Part shown: one piece after another, positions 1 through 10,599 of the stretch
Position numbering within the stretch: position 1 is the first letter of the stretch
How the letters are laid out: the number at the start of each line of letters is the position of its first letter
NCBI GenBank assembly: GCA_002869085.1
Contig: PKTQ01000286.1
Span: 1-37,271, forward strand
Length of the DNA stretch: 37,271 nt
Direction of reading: 5' to 3'
Origin: Hyphomicrobiales bacterium
GTDB lineage: Bacteria; Pseudomonadota; Alphaproteobacteria; Rhizobiales; BM303
Made by a program: the position numbers and the translations under genes
Notes under the pieces: generated by a model
The model's database searches: none
What the model was told of the DNA's origin: nothing
What the model saw: only the letters and a program-made list of their open reading frames with translations

Positions 1-1
1 C

Positions 2-157
2 CGCCCGTTCCGCGCCGACAACTGGCTGCTCTATGTGCATGACAGCCCCAGCGCCGCCAGCTCTTTGGGGCTGACCCGCGGCCATATCTACACCCGCGAT
101 GGGGTGCTGGTGGCCACGGTGGCCCAGGAAGGCCTGATCCGCCGCCGCAGCCGCTGA
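2..157 (+). CDS. tesB: acyl-CoA thioesterase II, C-terminal fragment (truncated by window start)
   Basis: Manual translation RPFRADNWLLYVHDSPSAASSLGLTRGHIYTRDGVLVATVAQEGLIRRRSR* matches the TesB C-terminal pattern (DSPSA...RG.I.TRDG.LVA.VAQEGL.R); tesB commonly neighbours glnK-amtB. Confidence 0.85.
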   Translation, partial: RPFRADNWLLYVHDSPSAASSLGLTRGHIYTRDGVLVATVAQEGLIRRRSR

Positions 158-182
158 TCCGGTTAAAAATTGTGCGATTAAA

Positions 183-212
183 TATTAGGCGTATACCGTT
201 ATCTGCCTAATA
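183..212. repeat. inverted repeat TATTAGGC-N14-GCCTAATA upstream of glnK
   Basis: Perfect 8-bp arms at 183-190 and 205-212. Confidence 0.7.
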
Positions 213-279
213 ATTGATCATTAACCGATCCTTCATCCTGATTTCCCGACCGGTCATGGTCGTCATAAGCTGTTTATAA

Positions 280-723
<444 letters not shown>

Positions 724-797
724 CCCAATTTCTTGAAACAGATATTTCGGATGCCGGCTTTGGGGCGCGGCATTCCATCAGTAAAGGGAAGACAATC

Positions 798-2177
798 ATG
801 AATCACCTTAAACGATATGCCGTCCCCGTGGCGGCCGGTCTGGCGTTCGGTCTGCTTGCGGACAGCGCGCTGGCCCAGGATGCCGCCAAGGCGGCTGAAG
901 CGGTCGATGTACCGAAAAACAGCGTCTATGTTCTCAACACCCTCCTGTTCCTGATCGGTGGCTTCCTGGTCATGTGGATGGCCGCCGGCTTCGCCATGCT
1001 GGAAGCCGGCCTGGTGCGTACCAAGAACGTCGCCATGCAGTGCACCAAGAACGTGGCGCTCTATGCGATCGCCGGCCTGATGTTCTGGGTGGTGGGCTAC
1101 AATCTCATGTATAACGAGGTGGCCAGCCATATGGGCCTGTTCGGCACCTTCACGCCCAAGGACATTCCCGATCCGGCCAAGGATACCGGCGATTATGCCG
1201 CCGCTTCCGACTGGTTCTTCCAGATGGTGTTCTGCGCCACCACCGCTTCGATCGTCTCCGGCACCCTGGCCGAGCGCATCAAGCTGTGGCCGTTCCTGAT
1301 CTTCACCGCCATTCTCACCGGCATGATCTATCCGATCGAAGGCGCCTGGAAATGGGGCGCGGGCTGGCTGGCCTCGGGTGAGGACGTGAGCTGGATCAAA
1401 TCCGTGGCCGGTGCTGAATTCCAGGACTTCGCCGGTTCCACCCTGGTGCATTCCGCCGGCGGCTGGGCCGCTCTGGCTGGTGTGCTGCTGCTCGGCGCCC
1501 GTCGCGGCAAATACGGCAAGGACGGCTCGGTGCATCCGATCCCCGGTTCCAACATGCCGCTCGCCACGCTCGGCACCTTCATTCTGTGGCTCGGCTGGTT
1601 CGGCTTCAATGGCGGCTCGCAGCTCGCCATGGGTTCGCTCGAGGACGCCTCGGCCGTCTCGCGCATCTTCGTCAACACCAATCTGGCCGCTGCGGCCGGC
1701 GCGGTTGTGGCTCTGATCCTGGCCCAGGTCATCTACAAGAAGGTTGACCTGACCTTCGTGCTCAACGGCGCCCTGGCCGGCCTTGTGTCGATCACCGCCG
1801 AGCCCCTGACCCCGTCACCCCTGCTCGCCATCATCATCGGCGGTGTCGGCGGTGCCATCGTGGTGTTCGCGGTGCCGATGCTCGACAAGCTGAAAATCGA
1901 CGATGTGGTCGGCGCCATTCCGGTCCATCTGATGGCCGGCATCTGGGGCACCCTGGCGGTTCCGATCACCAATTCCGACGCCAGCTTCCTGGCTCAGATC
2001 ATCGGTATTCTCGCCATCGGCGTGTTCACCTTCGTGGTCAGCCTGGTGGTGTGGTCCATCCTCAAATTCACCATCGGTATCCGCGTCAGCGCCGAGGACG
2101 AAGATATGGGCCTCGACATGGCGGAGATCGGCCTGGAAGCCTATCCGGAATTCGGAACCGGCTCCCAGCGCATGTAA
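798..2177 (+). CDS. amtB: ammonium transporter with N-terminal signal-like segment
   Basis: AMT family motifs AGFAMLEAGLVRTKN, DFAGSTLVHSAGGW, GAIPVHLMAGIWG; linked to glnK. Confidence 0.95.
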   Translation: MNHLKRYAVPVAAGLAFGLLADSALAQDAAKAAEAVDVPKNSVYVLNTLLFLIGGFLVMWMAAGFAMLEAGLVRTKNVAMQCTKNVALYAIAGLMFWVVGYNLMYNEVASHMGLFGTFTPKDIPDPAKDTGDYAAASDWFFQMVFCATTASIVSGTLAERIKLWPFLIFTAILTGMIYPIEGAWKWGAGWLASGEDVSWIKSVAGAEFQDFAGSTLVHSAGGWAALAGVLLLGARRGKYGKDGSVHPIPGSNMPLATLGTFILWLGWFGFNGGSQLAMGSLEDASAVSRIFVNTNLAAAAGAVVALILAQVIYKKVDLTFVLNGALAGLVSITAEPLTPSPLLAIIIGGVGGAIVVFAVPMLDKLKIDDVVGAIPVHLMAGIWGTLAVPITNSDASFLAQIIGILAIGVFTFVVSLVVWSILKFTIGIRVSAEDEDMGLDMAEIGLEAYPEFGTGSQRM

Positions 2178-2231
2178 CACGAGCTTCCTGTAGCAAGGTG
2201 GGCCTACCTTCCCCGCCTTGACACCAACTAG

Positions 2232-2263
2232 CCGGGAACCCTACCCAGGGTTCCCGGTCTTTT
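2232..2263 (+). terminator. Rho-independent terminator after amtB
   Basis: CCGGGAACCCT-ACCC-AGGGTTCCCGG followed by TCTTTT; perfect 11-bp stem. Confidence 0.9.
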
Positions 2264-2293
2264 GCTTTAAAATTAAGCATCCTGCCGCTTTAT

Positions 2294-2314
2294 TCTGCCC
2301 AAAATTTAGGCAGA
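2294..2314. promoter_or_regulatory. inverted repeat TCTGCC-N9-GGCAGA (NtrC-like TGC-N11-GCA geometry) upstream of second amtB
   Basis: Perfect 6-bp arms; centre about 86 bp upstream of the putative -24 element. Confidence 0.5.
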
Positions 2315-2388
2315 TTTACCTGGCGCTGTTTTCAGCAGCACCGGAGTTCCCGCTGAAATTACTGAAACTTCCCGCTCCATCCGGTCTC

Positions 2389-2403
2389 TGGCACGGGGTT
2401 TGA
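2389..2403 (+). promoter_or_regulatory. putative sigma-54 promoter for second ammonium transporter
   Basis: TGGCACGGGGTTTGA: perfect -24 TGGCACG, -12 TTGA instead of TTGC, N10 spacing kept. Confidence 0.65.
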
Positions 2404-2497
2404 TAGGGCCATGCCAGCTCAGTGCCGGATCCAACCGGCCGGCTACAGGAAGTTTCATGAGACCGGCGCCAGCCGGACCAGCACAGGGGGAAGGGTG

Positions 2498-3721
2498 ATG
2501 GACAGCCAGCTCAACGGCGCGGACGTCTTTTTTGTTTTATTGGGCGCGATATTGGTATTCGCCATGCATGGCGGATTTGCCTTTCTGGAGGTCGGCACCG
2601 TCCGCCACAAGAACCAGGTCAACGCCCTGATCAAGATTCTGGTGGATTTCGCCATCTCCACCCTGGTTTATTTCTTCATCGGCTATCTGATCGCCTATGG
2701 GGTGCATTTCTTCGCTTCGGCCGCTTTCATCAGCGGTGAGGGCGCCGGCTTCGAAAATCAGGGCCTCAGCCTGGTGAAATTCTTCTTCCTCGCCACTTTC
2801 GCCGCCGCGATCCCGGCCATCATCTCCGGCGGCATTGCCGAGCGCGCCAGCTTCTGGCCGCAATGCATCGCCACCGGCCTGATTGTCGGCCTCGTATATC
2901 CGCTGTTCGAGGGCCTGGTGTGGAACGGCAATTTCGGAGTTCAGGCCTGGCTGGAAAAGCTCACCGGCGCCTCTTTTCATGACTTTGCCGGCTCCGTGGT
3001 GGTGCATGCGGTCGGCGGCTGGCTCGCCCTGGGCGCGGTGCTGCTGCTCGGTCCGCGCCTCGGCCGCTATACCCGTTCCGGCAAGCTGATCGGCATTCCG
3101 CCTTCCTCCATTCCGTGGCTGGCGCTCGGCTCCTGGCTGCTCTGCACCGGCTGGTTCGGGTTTAACGTCATGTCGGCCCAGTCCCTCAAGGGCATCACCG
3201 GCCTGGTGGCCATGAACTCGCTGATGGCGATGATCGGCGGCGTGCTGTCGGCGCTGGTCTTCGGCAAGAAGGACCCTGGCTTTGTCCACAATGGCGCCCT
3301 GGCCGGCCTGGTGGCGGTCTGCGCCGGCTCCGACATCATGCATCCCATGGGCTCGCTGGTGGTCGGCACCGTTGCCGGCTGGATCTTCGTTACCTTCTTC
3401 ACCCTGTGCGAGACCCGCTGGAAAATCGACGATGTGCTGGGCGTCTGGCCGTTGCATGGCCTGTGCGGCGCCTGGGGCGGGGTTGCCGCCGGCATTTTCG
3501 GCCTCGAGGCCCTGGGCGGCATGGGCGGGGTGTCCCTCATCAGCCAGGTTATCGGCACGCTCGCCGGCGCCCTCTATGCCCTGGCGGCCGGATTTGTCAT
3601 CTATGGCGCCCTGAAAGCCACCATCGGCATCCGCCTCAACGAGGACGAGGAATTCCGCGGCGCCGATCTGACCATCCACAAGATCAGCTCCAACCCCGAG
3701 GCGGATATGACCGCAAAATAG
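2498..3721 (+). CDS. second ammonium transporter (AMT family paralogue)
   Basis: MDSQLNGADVFFVLLGAILVFAMHGGFAFLEVGTVRHKNQVN...DFAGSVVVHAVGGW...GVWPLHGLCGAWGG; start chosen at ATG preceded by gggggaaggg. Confidence 0.92.
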   Translation: MDSQLNGADVFFVLLGAILVFAMHGGFAFLEVGTVRHKNQVNALIKILVDFAISTLVYFFIGYLIAYGVHFFASAAFISGEGAGFENQGLSLVKFFFLATFAAAIPAIISGGIAERASFWPQCIATGLIVGLVYPLFEGLVWNGNFGVQAWLEKLTGASFHDFAGSVVVHAVGGWLALGAVLLLGPRLGRYTRSGKLIGIPPSSIPWLALGSWLLCTGWFGFNVMSAQSLKGITGLVAMNSLMAMIGGVLSALVFGKKDPGFVHNGALAGLVAVCAGSDIMHPMGSLVVGTVAGWIFVTFFTLCETRWKIDDVLGVWPLHGLCGAWGGVAAGIFGLEALGGMGGVSLISQVIGTLAGALYALAAGFVIYGALKATIGIRLNEDEEFRGADLTIHKISSNPEADMTAK

Positions 3722-3750
3722 GCCGCCCGCCAATATTTGGCCGATTTCAG

Positions 3751-3780
3751 CGCCCGGGAAAGCGATTTCCCGGGCGTTTT
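3751..3780 (+). terminator. Rho-independent terminator after second amtB
   Basis: CGCCCGGGAAA-GCGA-TTTCCCGGGCG then TTTT. Confidence 0.9.
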
Positions 3781-3961
3781 CGTGCCCGCAGGCGAGGGGC
3801 GCTTTCAGCCTGGGTTTAACCCGGGCTTAACCCTGTGCGCCTTACCCTGAACCCTGCGGCGGCGGCTTTGTGTGAAGCCCGGCCAGACAGTTCGGTTTGC
3901 GCGGCTCCCGCTTCGGTTCAAGGGCGTGGGGGGCGCGCCCATATGTATCAGATTGAGTATC

Positions 3962-5143
3962 ATGACCGCTTCACGGTTTCATAATCTGCCCGAATCGCCC
4001 TTTGTGCGCCTGCGTGCCCTGCTCAGTGAGGATCCGCCCGGCGCCGATATCATCGATATGACCATCGGCGAGCCCCGCCACCCTCAGCCCGGTTTCATCG
4101 CCGACGCGATCGCCCGCGAGGCCGAGGGCTTCGGCCGCTATCCGCCGATCAACGGCACATCTGAGCTGCGCGCCGCCATCGCCGCCTGGGCCAACCGGCG
4201 CTACGATCTTGGCGAGGCGCTGGATCCGGACCGGCACATCGCGCCGCTCAGCGGCACCCGTGAGGGCCTGTTCTATGCCGCCGCCTTCCTGCTGCCGGAC
4301 AAATATAATCCGGTCATGCTGCTGCCCAATCCCTATTATCCGGTCTATGCCGCCGCCGCCATGAATGCGGGCGCCGAGCCGGTCTATCTGAATTGCGGCC
4401 CCGGCACCGGCTTTCTGCCCGACCTTGCCGCCCTCACGCCCGAACTGCTTGCCCGCACCGCCGGTTTTTACATGTGCTCGCCCTCCAACCCCCAGGGCGC
4501 GGTGGCGCCGCCTGAATATCTGGCCGAGCTGCTGCGCCTTGCCAGGCGGCACGATTTCGTGCTGATCATGGATGAATGCTATGGGGAGATTTACACCGGT
4601 GCACCGCCGCCGGGCAGCCTCGCCGTGGCCGCGAAAAGCGGCGGCTTTAAAAATCTGCTGGCCTTTCACTCCCTGTCGAAGCGCTCCAACCTGCCGGGCC
4701 TGCGCTCGGGCTTTTGCGCCGGGGATGAGGATCTGGTGGCGCGCTTTTTAAGGCTGCGCAATGTCGCCGGCCCGCAAACACCGCTGCCCCTGCAGACTGC
4801 TGCTGCGGCGGCCTGGTCCGATGAGGACCATGTCGAGCAAAACCGCCGCCTCTACCGGGCCAAATTCGACGCCGCCGATGAGATTCTGGGCAGCCGTTTC
4901 GGCTATCGCCGCCCCGGCGGCGGCTTTTTCATCTGGTTGGATATGCGCGCCCATGGCGGCGGCGAGGCCGCCGCGCTGGAGCTGTGGCGCGGCGCCGGTC
5001 TGCGCACCATACCGGGCGCTTATCTCGGCGCCGATACGCCCGGGGGAAATCCGGGTGCCGATTTTCTGCGCATTGCGCTTGTTCAAAACGAAGAGCTGAC
5101 CCGCGAGGGCCTGACCCGGCTGGTCGGCGTGTTGGAGGAATAG
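3962..5143 (+). CDS. class I/II PLP-dependent aminotransferase (succinyldiaminopimelate aminotransferase DapC-like)
   Basis: MTIGEPRHPQPGF, MCSPSNPQGAV, MDECYGEIY, SLSKRSNLPGLRSGF (PLP lysine). Exact substrate not determinable. Confidence 0.85.
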   Translation: MTASRFHNLPESPFVRLRALLSEDPPGADIIDMTIGEPRHPQPGFIADAIAREAEGFGRYPPINGTSELRAAIAAWANRRYDLGEALDPDRHIAPLSGTREGLFYAAAFLLPDKYNPVMLLPNPYYPVYAAAAMNAGAEPVYLNCGPGTGFLPDLAALTPELLARTAGFYMCSPSNPQGAVAPPEYLAELLRLARRHDFVLIMDECYGEIYTGAPPPGSLAVAAKSGGFKNLLAFHSLSKRSNLPGLRSGFCAGDEDLVARFLRLRNVAGPQTPLPLQTAAAAAWSDEDHVEQNRRLYRAKFDAADEILGSRFGYRRPGGGFFIWLDMRAHGGGEAAALELWRGAGLRTIPGAYLGADTPGGNPGADFLRIALVQNEELTREGLTRLVGVLEE

Positions 5144-5146
5144 ACC

Positions 5147-7759
5147 GTGGCGATCTGGAATACATTGGGCTTGCTCGGCGATCAGGACACCGACCGGGAT
5201 GGGCTGGGTTTCACCCGCAAACGGGTCTATGAGGTTGCCGGCACCTTCATCTTCCTGCTTTGCGTCGCGGCGCTGATCAGCCTGCTGAGCTGGTCCCATG
5301 ACGATCCCAGCTTCAACCATGCCACCGGCGCGGCGCCCGGCAATCTGCTCGGACTGCCCGGCGCCCAGACCGCTGATCTCATGATGCAGATGTTCGGGCT
5401 GGCCGCGCCGATGCTGATCTTCGTGGCCGCCCTGTGGGGCTGGCGCCTGACCGCCCACCGCCCGCTCAGCCATATGGTGTGGCGCCTGCCGGCTCTGCTG
5501 CTCGGGGTCACCGGCCTGTCCGGCCTTGTCGCCGTGCTGCCGGCGCCCGGCGTATGGCCGCTGCAGACCGGGCTCGGCGGCGCCTCGGGCGAGCTCGCCC
5601 TGGCCAATCTTTCCGCCCTGTTCGCCGCCCTCTTGCCCAATATCGGCGGCCAGCCTTTCGCGCTGCTGCTCTTGTTGCCGCTCACCGCCGTGCTGCTCCT
5701 TTATGCCGCCGATCTGCGCCTATCGGAATTGCTGTCGGTGATGCGCCTCTTTGGCGAGGAGGGGCGCGATGCCGCCCTGCGCAGCTATGGCGCCGCCGAC
5801 CATATGCGCCTCAGCATGGCCGCCGCCTGGCGCCGCTGGCGCCGCCGCCTGTCGGCGCTGAAGGCGCGGCTGCCCTTTGTCCGGGCGGCCGAGCCGGCTG
5901 CTGCCGAAGAGGCCTTTGAAGACTATGACTATGACGAAACCGGCGCCGAGGATTATGACGAGGCGGATTGGGACGAGGCGGAACCCGCCCCCTCCTGGCT
6001 GGCGCGTTTGCGGCAAAGGGTTCTGGGGGCTGAGAGCCCGGCGGTTCCCGACCCGAATCATGGGCGCATCGAGCCGGTGTTTTTCGACAATTACCGCCCC
6101 AATCTGGCCAATGAGCCGGACCCCGCCGCCTCGCAGCAGGATCTGCTCAGCGCCGCCCAGCGCGTCGAGCGCAGCGCCAAGCGCATCCGCCCCGGCAAGC
6201 GCGCCCGCAAGGAGGCCGAACCGGAATTCCCGTTCTGCCCGCCCGAATCCTATCAGCTGCCGTCTCTGAGCTTTCTGGTGGCGCCGAAAAAACCGGCCCG
6301 CAAGGCCAGCGGCAACGACCGGGCGCTGGAGCAGAATGCTCGCCTGCTGGAAGCGGTGCTGGACGATTTCGGCATTCGCGGCAAAATTCTGAAAGTGCGC
6401 CCCGGTCCGGTGGTCACCCTTTATGAGCTGGAGCCCGCTCCCGGCATCAAATCTTCACGGGTGATCGGCCTCGCCGACGACATCGCCCGCTCGATGAGCG
6501 CCATTTCCGCCCGCATCGCGGTGGTGCCGGGCCGCAATGTCATCGGCATCGAGCTGCCCAATGCGGCGCGCGAAACCGTCTATCTGCAGGAATTGGTCGC
6601 CTCCAGCGATTACGACAATTCCAAGGCCTCGCTGCCGCTGATACTCGGCAAGACCATCGGCGGCGAGCCTGTGATCGCCGATCTCGCGCGTATGCCTCAT
6701 CTGCTGATCGCCGGCACCACCGGCGCCGGCAAGTCGGTCGGGGTCAACACCATGATCCTGTCGCTGCTCTACCGGCTGCCGCCGGACAAGTGCAAGCTGA
6801 TCATGGTCGATCCGAAAATGCTGGAATTGTCGGTCTATGACGGCATTCCGCATCTGCTCACCCCGGTGGTGACCGACCCGAACAAGGCGGTGGTGGCCCT
6901 GAAATGGACCGTGCGGGAAATGGAAACCCGCTATCAGAGCATGTCGAAGCTGGGGGTGCGTAATATTGACGGCTATAATGCCCGGGTTGAGACCGCCGCC
7001 AAGCGCGGCGAGGTGCTGACCCGCAAGGTGCAGACCGGCTTCGAGCCCGAGACCGGCCAGGCCATCTATGAGGAAGAAGAGCTCAATCTGGAGCCGATGC
7101 CCTATATCGTGGTGGTGGTCGACGAGATGGCCGATCTGATGATGGTGGCCGGCAAGGATATCGAGGGGGCCATCCAGCGCCTGGCCCAGATGGCCCGCGC
7201 CGCCGGCATCCACATGATCACCGCCACCCAGCGCCCCAGTGTCGATGTCATCACCGGCACCATCAAGGCCAATTTCCCCACCAGGATCAGCTTTCAGGTC
7301 ACCTCCAAGATCGACAGCCGCACTATTCTGGGCGAGCAGGGCGCCGAGCAGTTGCTCGGACGCGGCGACATGCTCTATATGGCCGGCGGCGGCCGCATCA
7401 CCCGCGTGCACGGCGCCTTTGTCACCGACGAGGAGGTCGAGGACATCGTCGCCCATCTGAAAACGCAAGGGGTGCCGGAATATCTCGAGGCGGTCACCGA
7501 GGAAACCGAGGAGGAGGCCGGTGCGGCCTTCGGCCTCAGCGGCGGCACCTCAAAGGAGGACCAGCTGTTTGATCAGGCCATCGCCATTGTGGCGGCGGAT
7601 CGGAAAGTTTCCACATCTTATATTCAACGCCGCCTGTCAATTGGCTATAACCGGGCCGCAACCATTATCGAACGGATGGAGGAAGAGGGCGTTATCGGCC
7701 CCGCCAATCATGCCGGAAAACGTGAAATCCTGCTGCCGGACCCGGAAGACGCCTTTTAG
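5147..7759 (+). CDS. ftsK: DNA translocase FtsK
   Basis: N-terminal TM segments, Walker [27 protein letters not shown]-terminal winged-helix gamma domain ([24 protein letters not shown]). Confidence 0.96.
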   Translation: MAIWNTLGLLGDQDTDRDGLGFTRKRVYEVAGTFIFLLCVAALISLLSWSHDDPSFNHATGAAPGNLLGLPGAQTADLMMQMFGLAAPMLIFVAALWGWRLTAHRPLSHMVWRLPALLLGVTGLSGLVAVLPAPGVWPLQTGLGGASGELALANLSALFAALLPNIGGQPFALLLLLPLTAVLLLYAADLRLSELLSVMRLFGEEGRDAALRSYGAADHMRLSMAAAWRRWRRRLSALKARLPFVRAAEPAAAEEAFEDYDYDETGAEDYDEADWDEAEPAPSWLARLRQRVLGAESPAVPDPNHGRIEPVFFDNYRPNLANEPDPAASQQDLLSAAQRVERSAKRIRPGKRARKEAEPEFPFCPPESYQLPSLSFLVAPKKPARKASGNDRALEQNARLLEAVLDDFGIRGKILKVRPGPVVTLYELEPAPGIKSSRVIGLADDIARSMSAISARIAVVPGRNVIGIELPNAARETVYLQELVASSDYDNSKASLPLILGKTIGGEPVIADLARMPHLLIAGTTGAGKSVGVNTMILSLLYRLPPDKCKLIMVDPKMLELSVYDGIPHLLTPVVTDPNKAVVALKWTVREMETRYQSMSKLGVRNIDGYNARVETAAKRGEVLTRKVQTGFEPETGQAIYEEEELNLEPMPYIVVVVDEMADLMMVAGKDIEGAIQRLAQMARAAGIHMITATQRPSVDVITGTIKANFPTRISFQVTSKIDSRTILGEQGAEQLLGRGDMLYMAGGGRITRVHGAFVTDEEVEDIVAHLKTQGVPEYLEAVTEETEEEAGAAFGLSGGTSKEDQLFDQAIAIVAADRKVSTSYIQRRLSIGYNRAATIIERMEEEGVIGPANHAGKREILLPDPEDAF

Positions 7760-7798
7760 GCGTCATTGGCCCCGACCGGCCGCTGCGGGTCAGGGCTC

Positions 7799-9370
7799 AT
7801 GAACCTGATCAAGGCCGGCGCCACCGTCGGCGGCCTGACCATGGTCAGCCGGGTGCTGGGCTTTGCCCGCGATGTGCTGATCGCCATGGCGCTCGGCACC
7901 GGCCCGGTGGCGGATGCATTTTTCGTCGCCTTCCGCTTTCCCAATCTGTTCCGGCGCCTGTTTGCCGAAGGCGCCTTCAACTCGGCCTTCGTGCCGCTGT
8001 TCTCAAAGCGCCTCGAGGGCGAGGGCGTACCGTCCGCCCGCCAGTTCGCCGTCGCGGTGCTCAGCGTGCTGGTCACCACCCTGGCCATCTTCACCGCCAT
8101 CGCCGAAATCTCCATGCCCTGGCTGATGATGATCATCGCGCCGGGCTTCCTCGAAGACCCGCACAAATACGACCTGGCGGTGCTGCTGACCCAAATCGCC
8201 TTTCCCTATCTCTTGTTCATGTCCCTGACCGCGATGATCAGCGGCGTGCTGAATTCCATGGGCCGCTTCGCCGCCGCCGCCGCCGCGCCGATCCTGCTGA
8301 ATGTGATCCTGATCGCCGCTCTTCTGGGTATTGTCCGGCTCGGCCTCAGCAACACAAATGAGGCCGGTGTCATCCTGGTGTGGGGCGTGGCGCTGGCCGG
8401 GCTTGCCCAGGCCGCCGCCCTCTGGTTCGCCAGCCGCCGCGCCGGCATCACATTGGGGTTCACCCGCCCGCGCCTCACCCCCGGCGTGATGAAGCTGGTG
8501 CGGCTTGGCATTCCCGGCATCATCGCCGGCGGCATTACCCAGATCAATCTGCTGATCGGCACCATCATCGCTTCATTGCAGGCCAGCGCCGTTGCCTGGC
8601 TCTATTATGCCGACCGCATCTATCAATTGCCCCTGGGGGTGATCGGCGTCGCCATTGGCGTGGTGCTGCTGCCGGACCTGTCGCGCCGGCTGCGCGCCGG
8701 CGACGGTTCCGGCCTGCATTCCAGCCAGAACCGGGCGCTGGAACTGTCGATGCTGCTCACCATCCCGGCCGCCGCCGCCCTCGTTGCCATGCCCGCGCCG
8801 ATCATCCAGACCCTGTTCGAGCGCGGCGCCTTTGCCGCCGCCGATACCGAAGCCGCCGCCCTGGCGCTGGCCGCCTTTGCCCCCGGCCTGCCGGCCTTCG
8901 TGCTGATCAAGGTGTTCTCGCCCGGCTTTTTCGCCCGCGAGGACACCCGCACACCGATGTATTTCGCCGGCATTTCGGTGGCGGTGAATATTACCGGCTC
9001 TTTGGGCCTGTTTTTCATTCTCGGCCATGTCGGCATCGCCGTCGCCACCTCGCTCGCCGGCTGGATCAATGCCGGCCTGCTCGGCTGGACCCTCTATCGG
9101 CGCGGCGGCTTCCAGCCCGACGCCCGCCTGAAACGGCGCCTGCCCCGCATCCTGGCCGCCTCGGTGCTGATGGCCCTGGTGCTGTGGTGGATGGGCGGCG
9201 AGCTCGAAGGGGCCTTCCAGGCCGGCGTGCCGCTGGCCATGCGCGCCACCTTGCTGGCCGGCATGATCTTCGGCGGCATGATGACCTTCTGGGCCCTGGC
9301 CGAATTTTCCGGCGCCGCCCATATCGGCGAAGTGATCGCCCGCTTTCGCCGCCGCCCCCCGCCCCGATGA
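7799..9370 (+). CDS. murJ: lipid II flippase MurJ (MviN)
   Basis: MNLIKAGATVGGLTMVSRVLGFARDVLIAMALGTGPVADAFFVAFRFPNLFRRLFAEGAFNSAFVP is the MurJ N-terminal signature. Confidence 0.95.
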   Translation: MNLIKAGATVGGLTMVSRVLGFARDVLIAMALGTGPVADAFFVAFRFPNLFRRLFAEGAFNSAFVPLFSKRLEGEGVPSARQFAVAVLSVLVTTLAIFTAIAEISMPWLMMIIAPGFLEDPHKYDLAVLLTQIAFPYLLFMSLTAMISGVLNSMGRFAAAAAAPILLNVILIAALLGIVRLGLSNTNEAGVILVWGVALAGLAQAAALWFASRRAGITLGFTRPRLTPGVMKLVRLGIPGIIAGGITQINLLIGTIIASLQASAVAWLYYADRIYQLPLGVIGVAIGVVLLPDLSRRLRAGDGSGLHSSQNRALELSMLLTIPAAAALVAMPAPIIQTLFERGAFAAADTEAAALALAAFAPGLPAFVLIKVFSPGFFAREDTRTPMYFAGISVAVNITGSLGLFFILGHVGIAVATSLAGWINAGLLGWTLYRRGGFQPDARLKRRLPRILAASVLMALVLWWMGGELEGAFQAGVPLAMRATLLAGMIFGGMMTFWALAEFSGAAHIGEVIARFRRRPPPR

Positions 9371-9430
9371 CTTGCTTACCGGCGCCGGACAGGGCATAAG
9401 GCTTTCCAAAATCAACCAAGGTCAGGTCTC

Positions 9431-10465
9431 ATGAGTTCTCACCCCCCGCGCGTCTTCTCCGGTGTGCAGCCGACCGGCAATCTGCATCTGGGCAATTATC
9501 TCGGCGCCATCACCCGTTTCGTCACCCTTCAGGACAGCCATGACTGCATTTATTGCGTGGTCGACCTGCACGCCATCACCCTGTGGCAGGACCCGAAGGA
9601 ACTGACCCATAATATCCGCGAGGTCACGGCGGCCTTTCTCGCCGCCGGCATCGACGCGGACAAGCATATCGTGTTCAACCAGAGCCAGGTGTCGGCCCAT
9701 GCCGAACTTGCCTGGGTGTTCAACTGCGTCGCCCGCATGGGCTGGCTCAACCGCATGACCCAGTTCAAGGAAAAGGCCGGCAAACACAAGGAAAACGCCT
9801 CCGTCGGCCTGTTTTCCTACCCCAATCTGATGGCGGCGGACATCCTGGCCTATCGCGCCACCCATGTGCCGGTGGGCGAGGACCAGAAGCAGCATCTGGA
9901 ACTGTCGCGCGACATCGCCCAGAAATTCAACACCGATTTTGCCGAATCCATCGCCGCCAATGGCCATCAGGGCGGGTTTTTCCCGCTGCCCGAGCCGCTG
10001 ATCACCGGCCCGGCCACCAGGGTGATGAGCCTGCGCGATGGCTCCAAGAAGATGAGCAAGTCCGACCCGTCCGACTATTCGCGCATCAACCTGACCGACG
10101 ATCAGGACATGATCGCCAAGAAAATCCGCAAGGCCCGCACCGATCCCGAGCCGCTGCCTTCCGAAACCGCCGGTTTCGAGGGCCGGCCCGAAGCCGCCAA
10201 TCTGGTCGGTATCTATGCCGCCCTTGCCGGCAAGAGCCACGAAGAAGTGCTGCACGATTTCGGCGGCCAGCAGTTTTCGGTGTTCAAGCCGGCCCTGGCC
10301 GAACTGGCCGCCGAGACCCTGGGGCCGATCAGCACCGAGATGAAAAAGCTGATGGCCGCGCCCGATCACATCGACGATATTCTGCGCGCCGGCGCCGCCC
10401 GCGCCCGGGCCATCGCCGCGCCCATATTCGACGATGTGCGCAGGATCATCGGTTTTGTGAGCTAG
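9431..10465 (+). CDS. trpS: tryptophanyl-tRNA synthetase
   Basis: Class I aaRS motifs [11 protein letters not shown] and KKMSKSD; TrpRS family features. Confidence 0.96.
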   Translation: MSSHPPRVFSGVQPTGNLHLGNYLGAITRFVTLQDSHDCIYCVVDLHAITLWQDPKELTHNIREVTAAFLAAGIDADKHIVFNQSQVSAHAELAWVFNCVARMGWLNRMTQFKEKAGKHKENASVGLFSYPNLMAADILAYRATHVPVGEDQKQHLELSRDIAQKFNTDFAESIAANGHQGGFFPLPEPLITGPATRVMSLRDGSKKMSKSDPSDYSRINLTDDQDMIAKKIRKARTDPEPLPSETAGFEGRPEAANLVGIYAALAGKSHEEVLHDFGGQQFSVFKPALAELAAETLGPISTEMKKLMAAPDHIDDILRAGAARARAIAAPIFDDVRRIIGFVS

Positions 10466-10490
10466 GGTGCTGATCCAGGGCTTTGCGGCT

Positions 10491-10523
10491 TGAACCGGGG
10501 GGCGGTGCGCCCCATCTGGTTCA
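10491..10523 (+). other. strong hairpin after trpS (no U-tract)
   Basis: TGAACC...GGGGCG-GTG-CGCCCC...GGTTCA, nested stems. Confidence 0.6.
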
Positions 10524-10548
10524 GGAGATGACGAATTCCAGGAATTAT

Positions 10549-10565
10549 GTTAGAATAATTCCAAA
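10549..10565 (+). promoter_or_regulatory. ICE/Irr-like box overlapping putative -10 of nfuA
   Basis: GTTAGAATAATTCCAAA versus TTTAGAANNNTTCTAAA (12 of 14 defined positions); putative ATGACG-N17-TAGAAT promoter overlaps. Confidence 0.45.
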
Positions 10566-10599
10566 TTAACCGCATACCGACACTTATTAAGGACAGATC

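Noticed and set aside
3405-3819. Plus-strand Arg-rich ORF (137 aa) overlapping amtB2 end
   Set aside because: Out-of-frame overlap with a strong AMT gene; composition typical of a GC-shifted frame, and it crosses the terminator.
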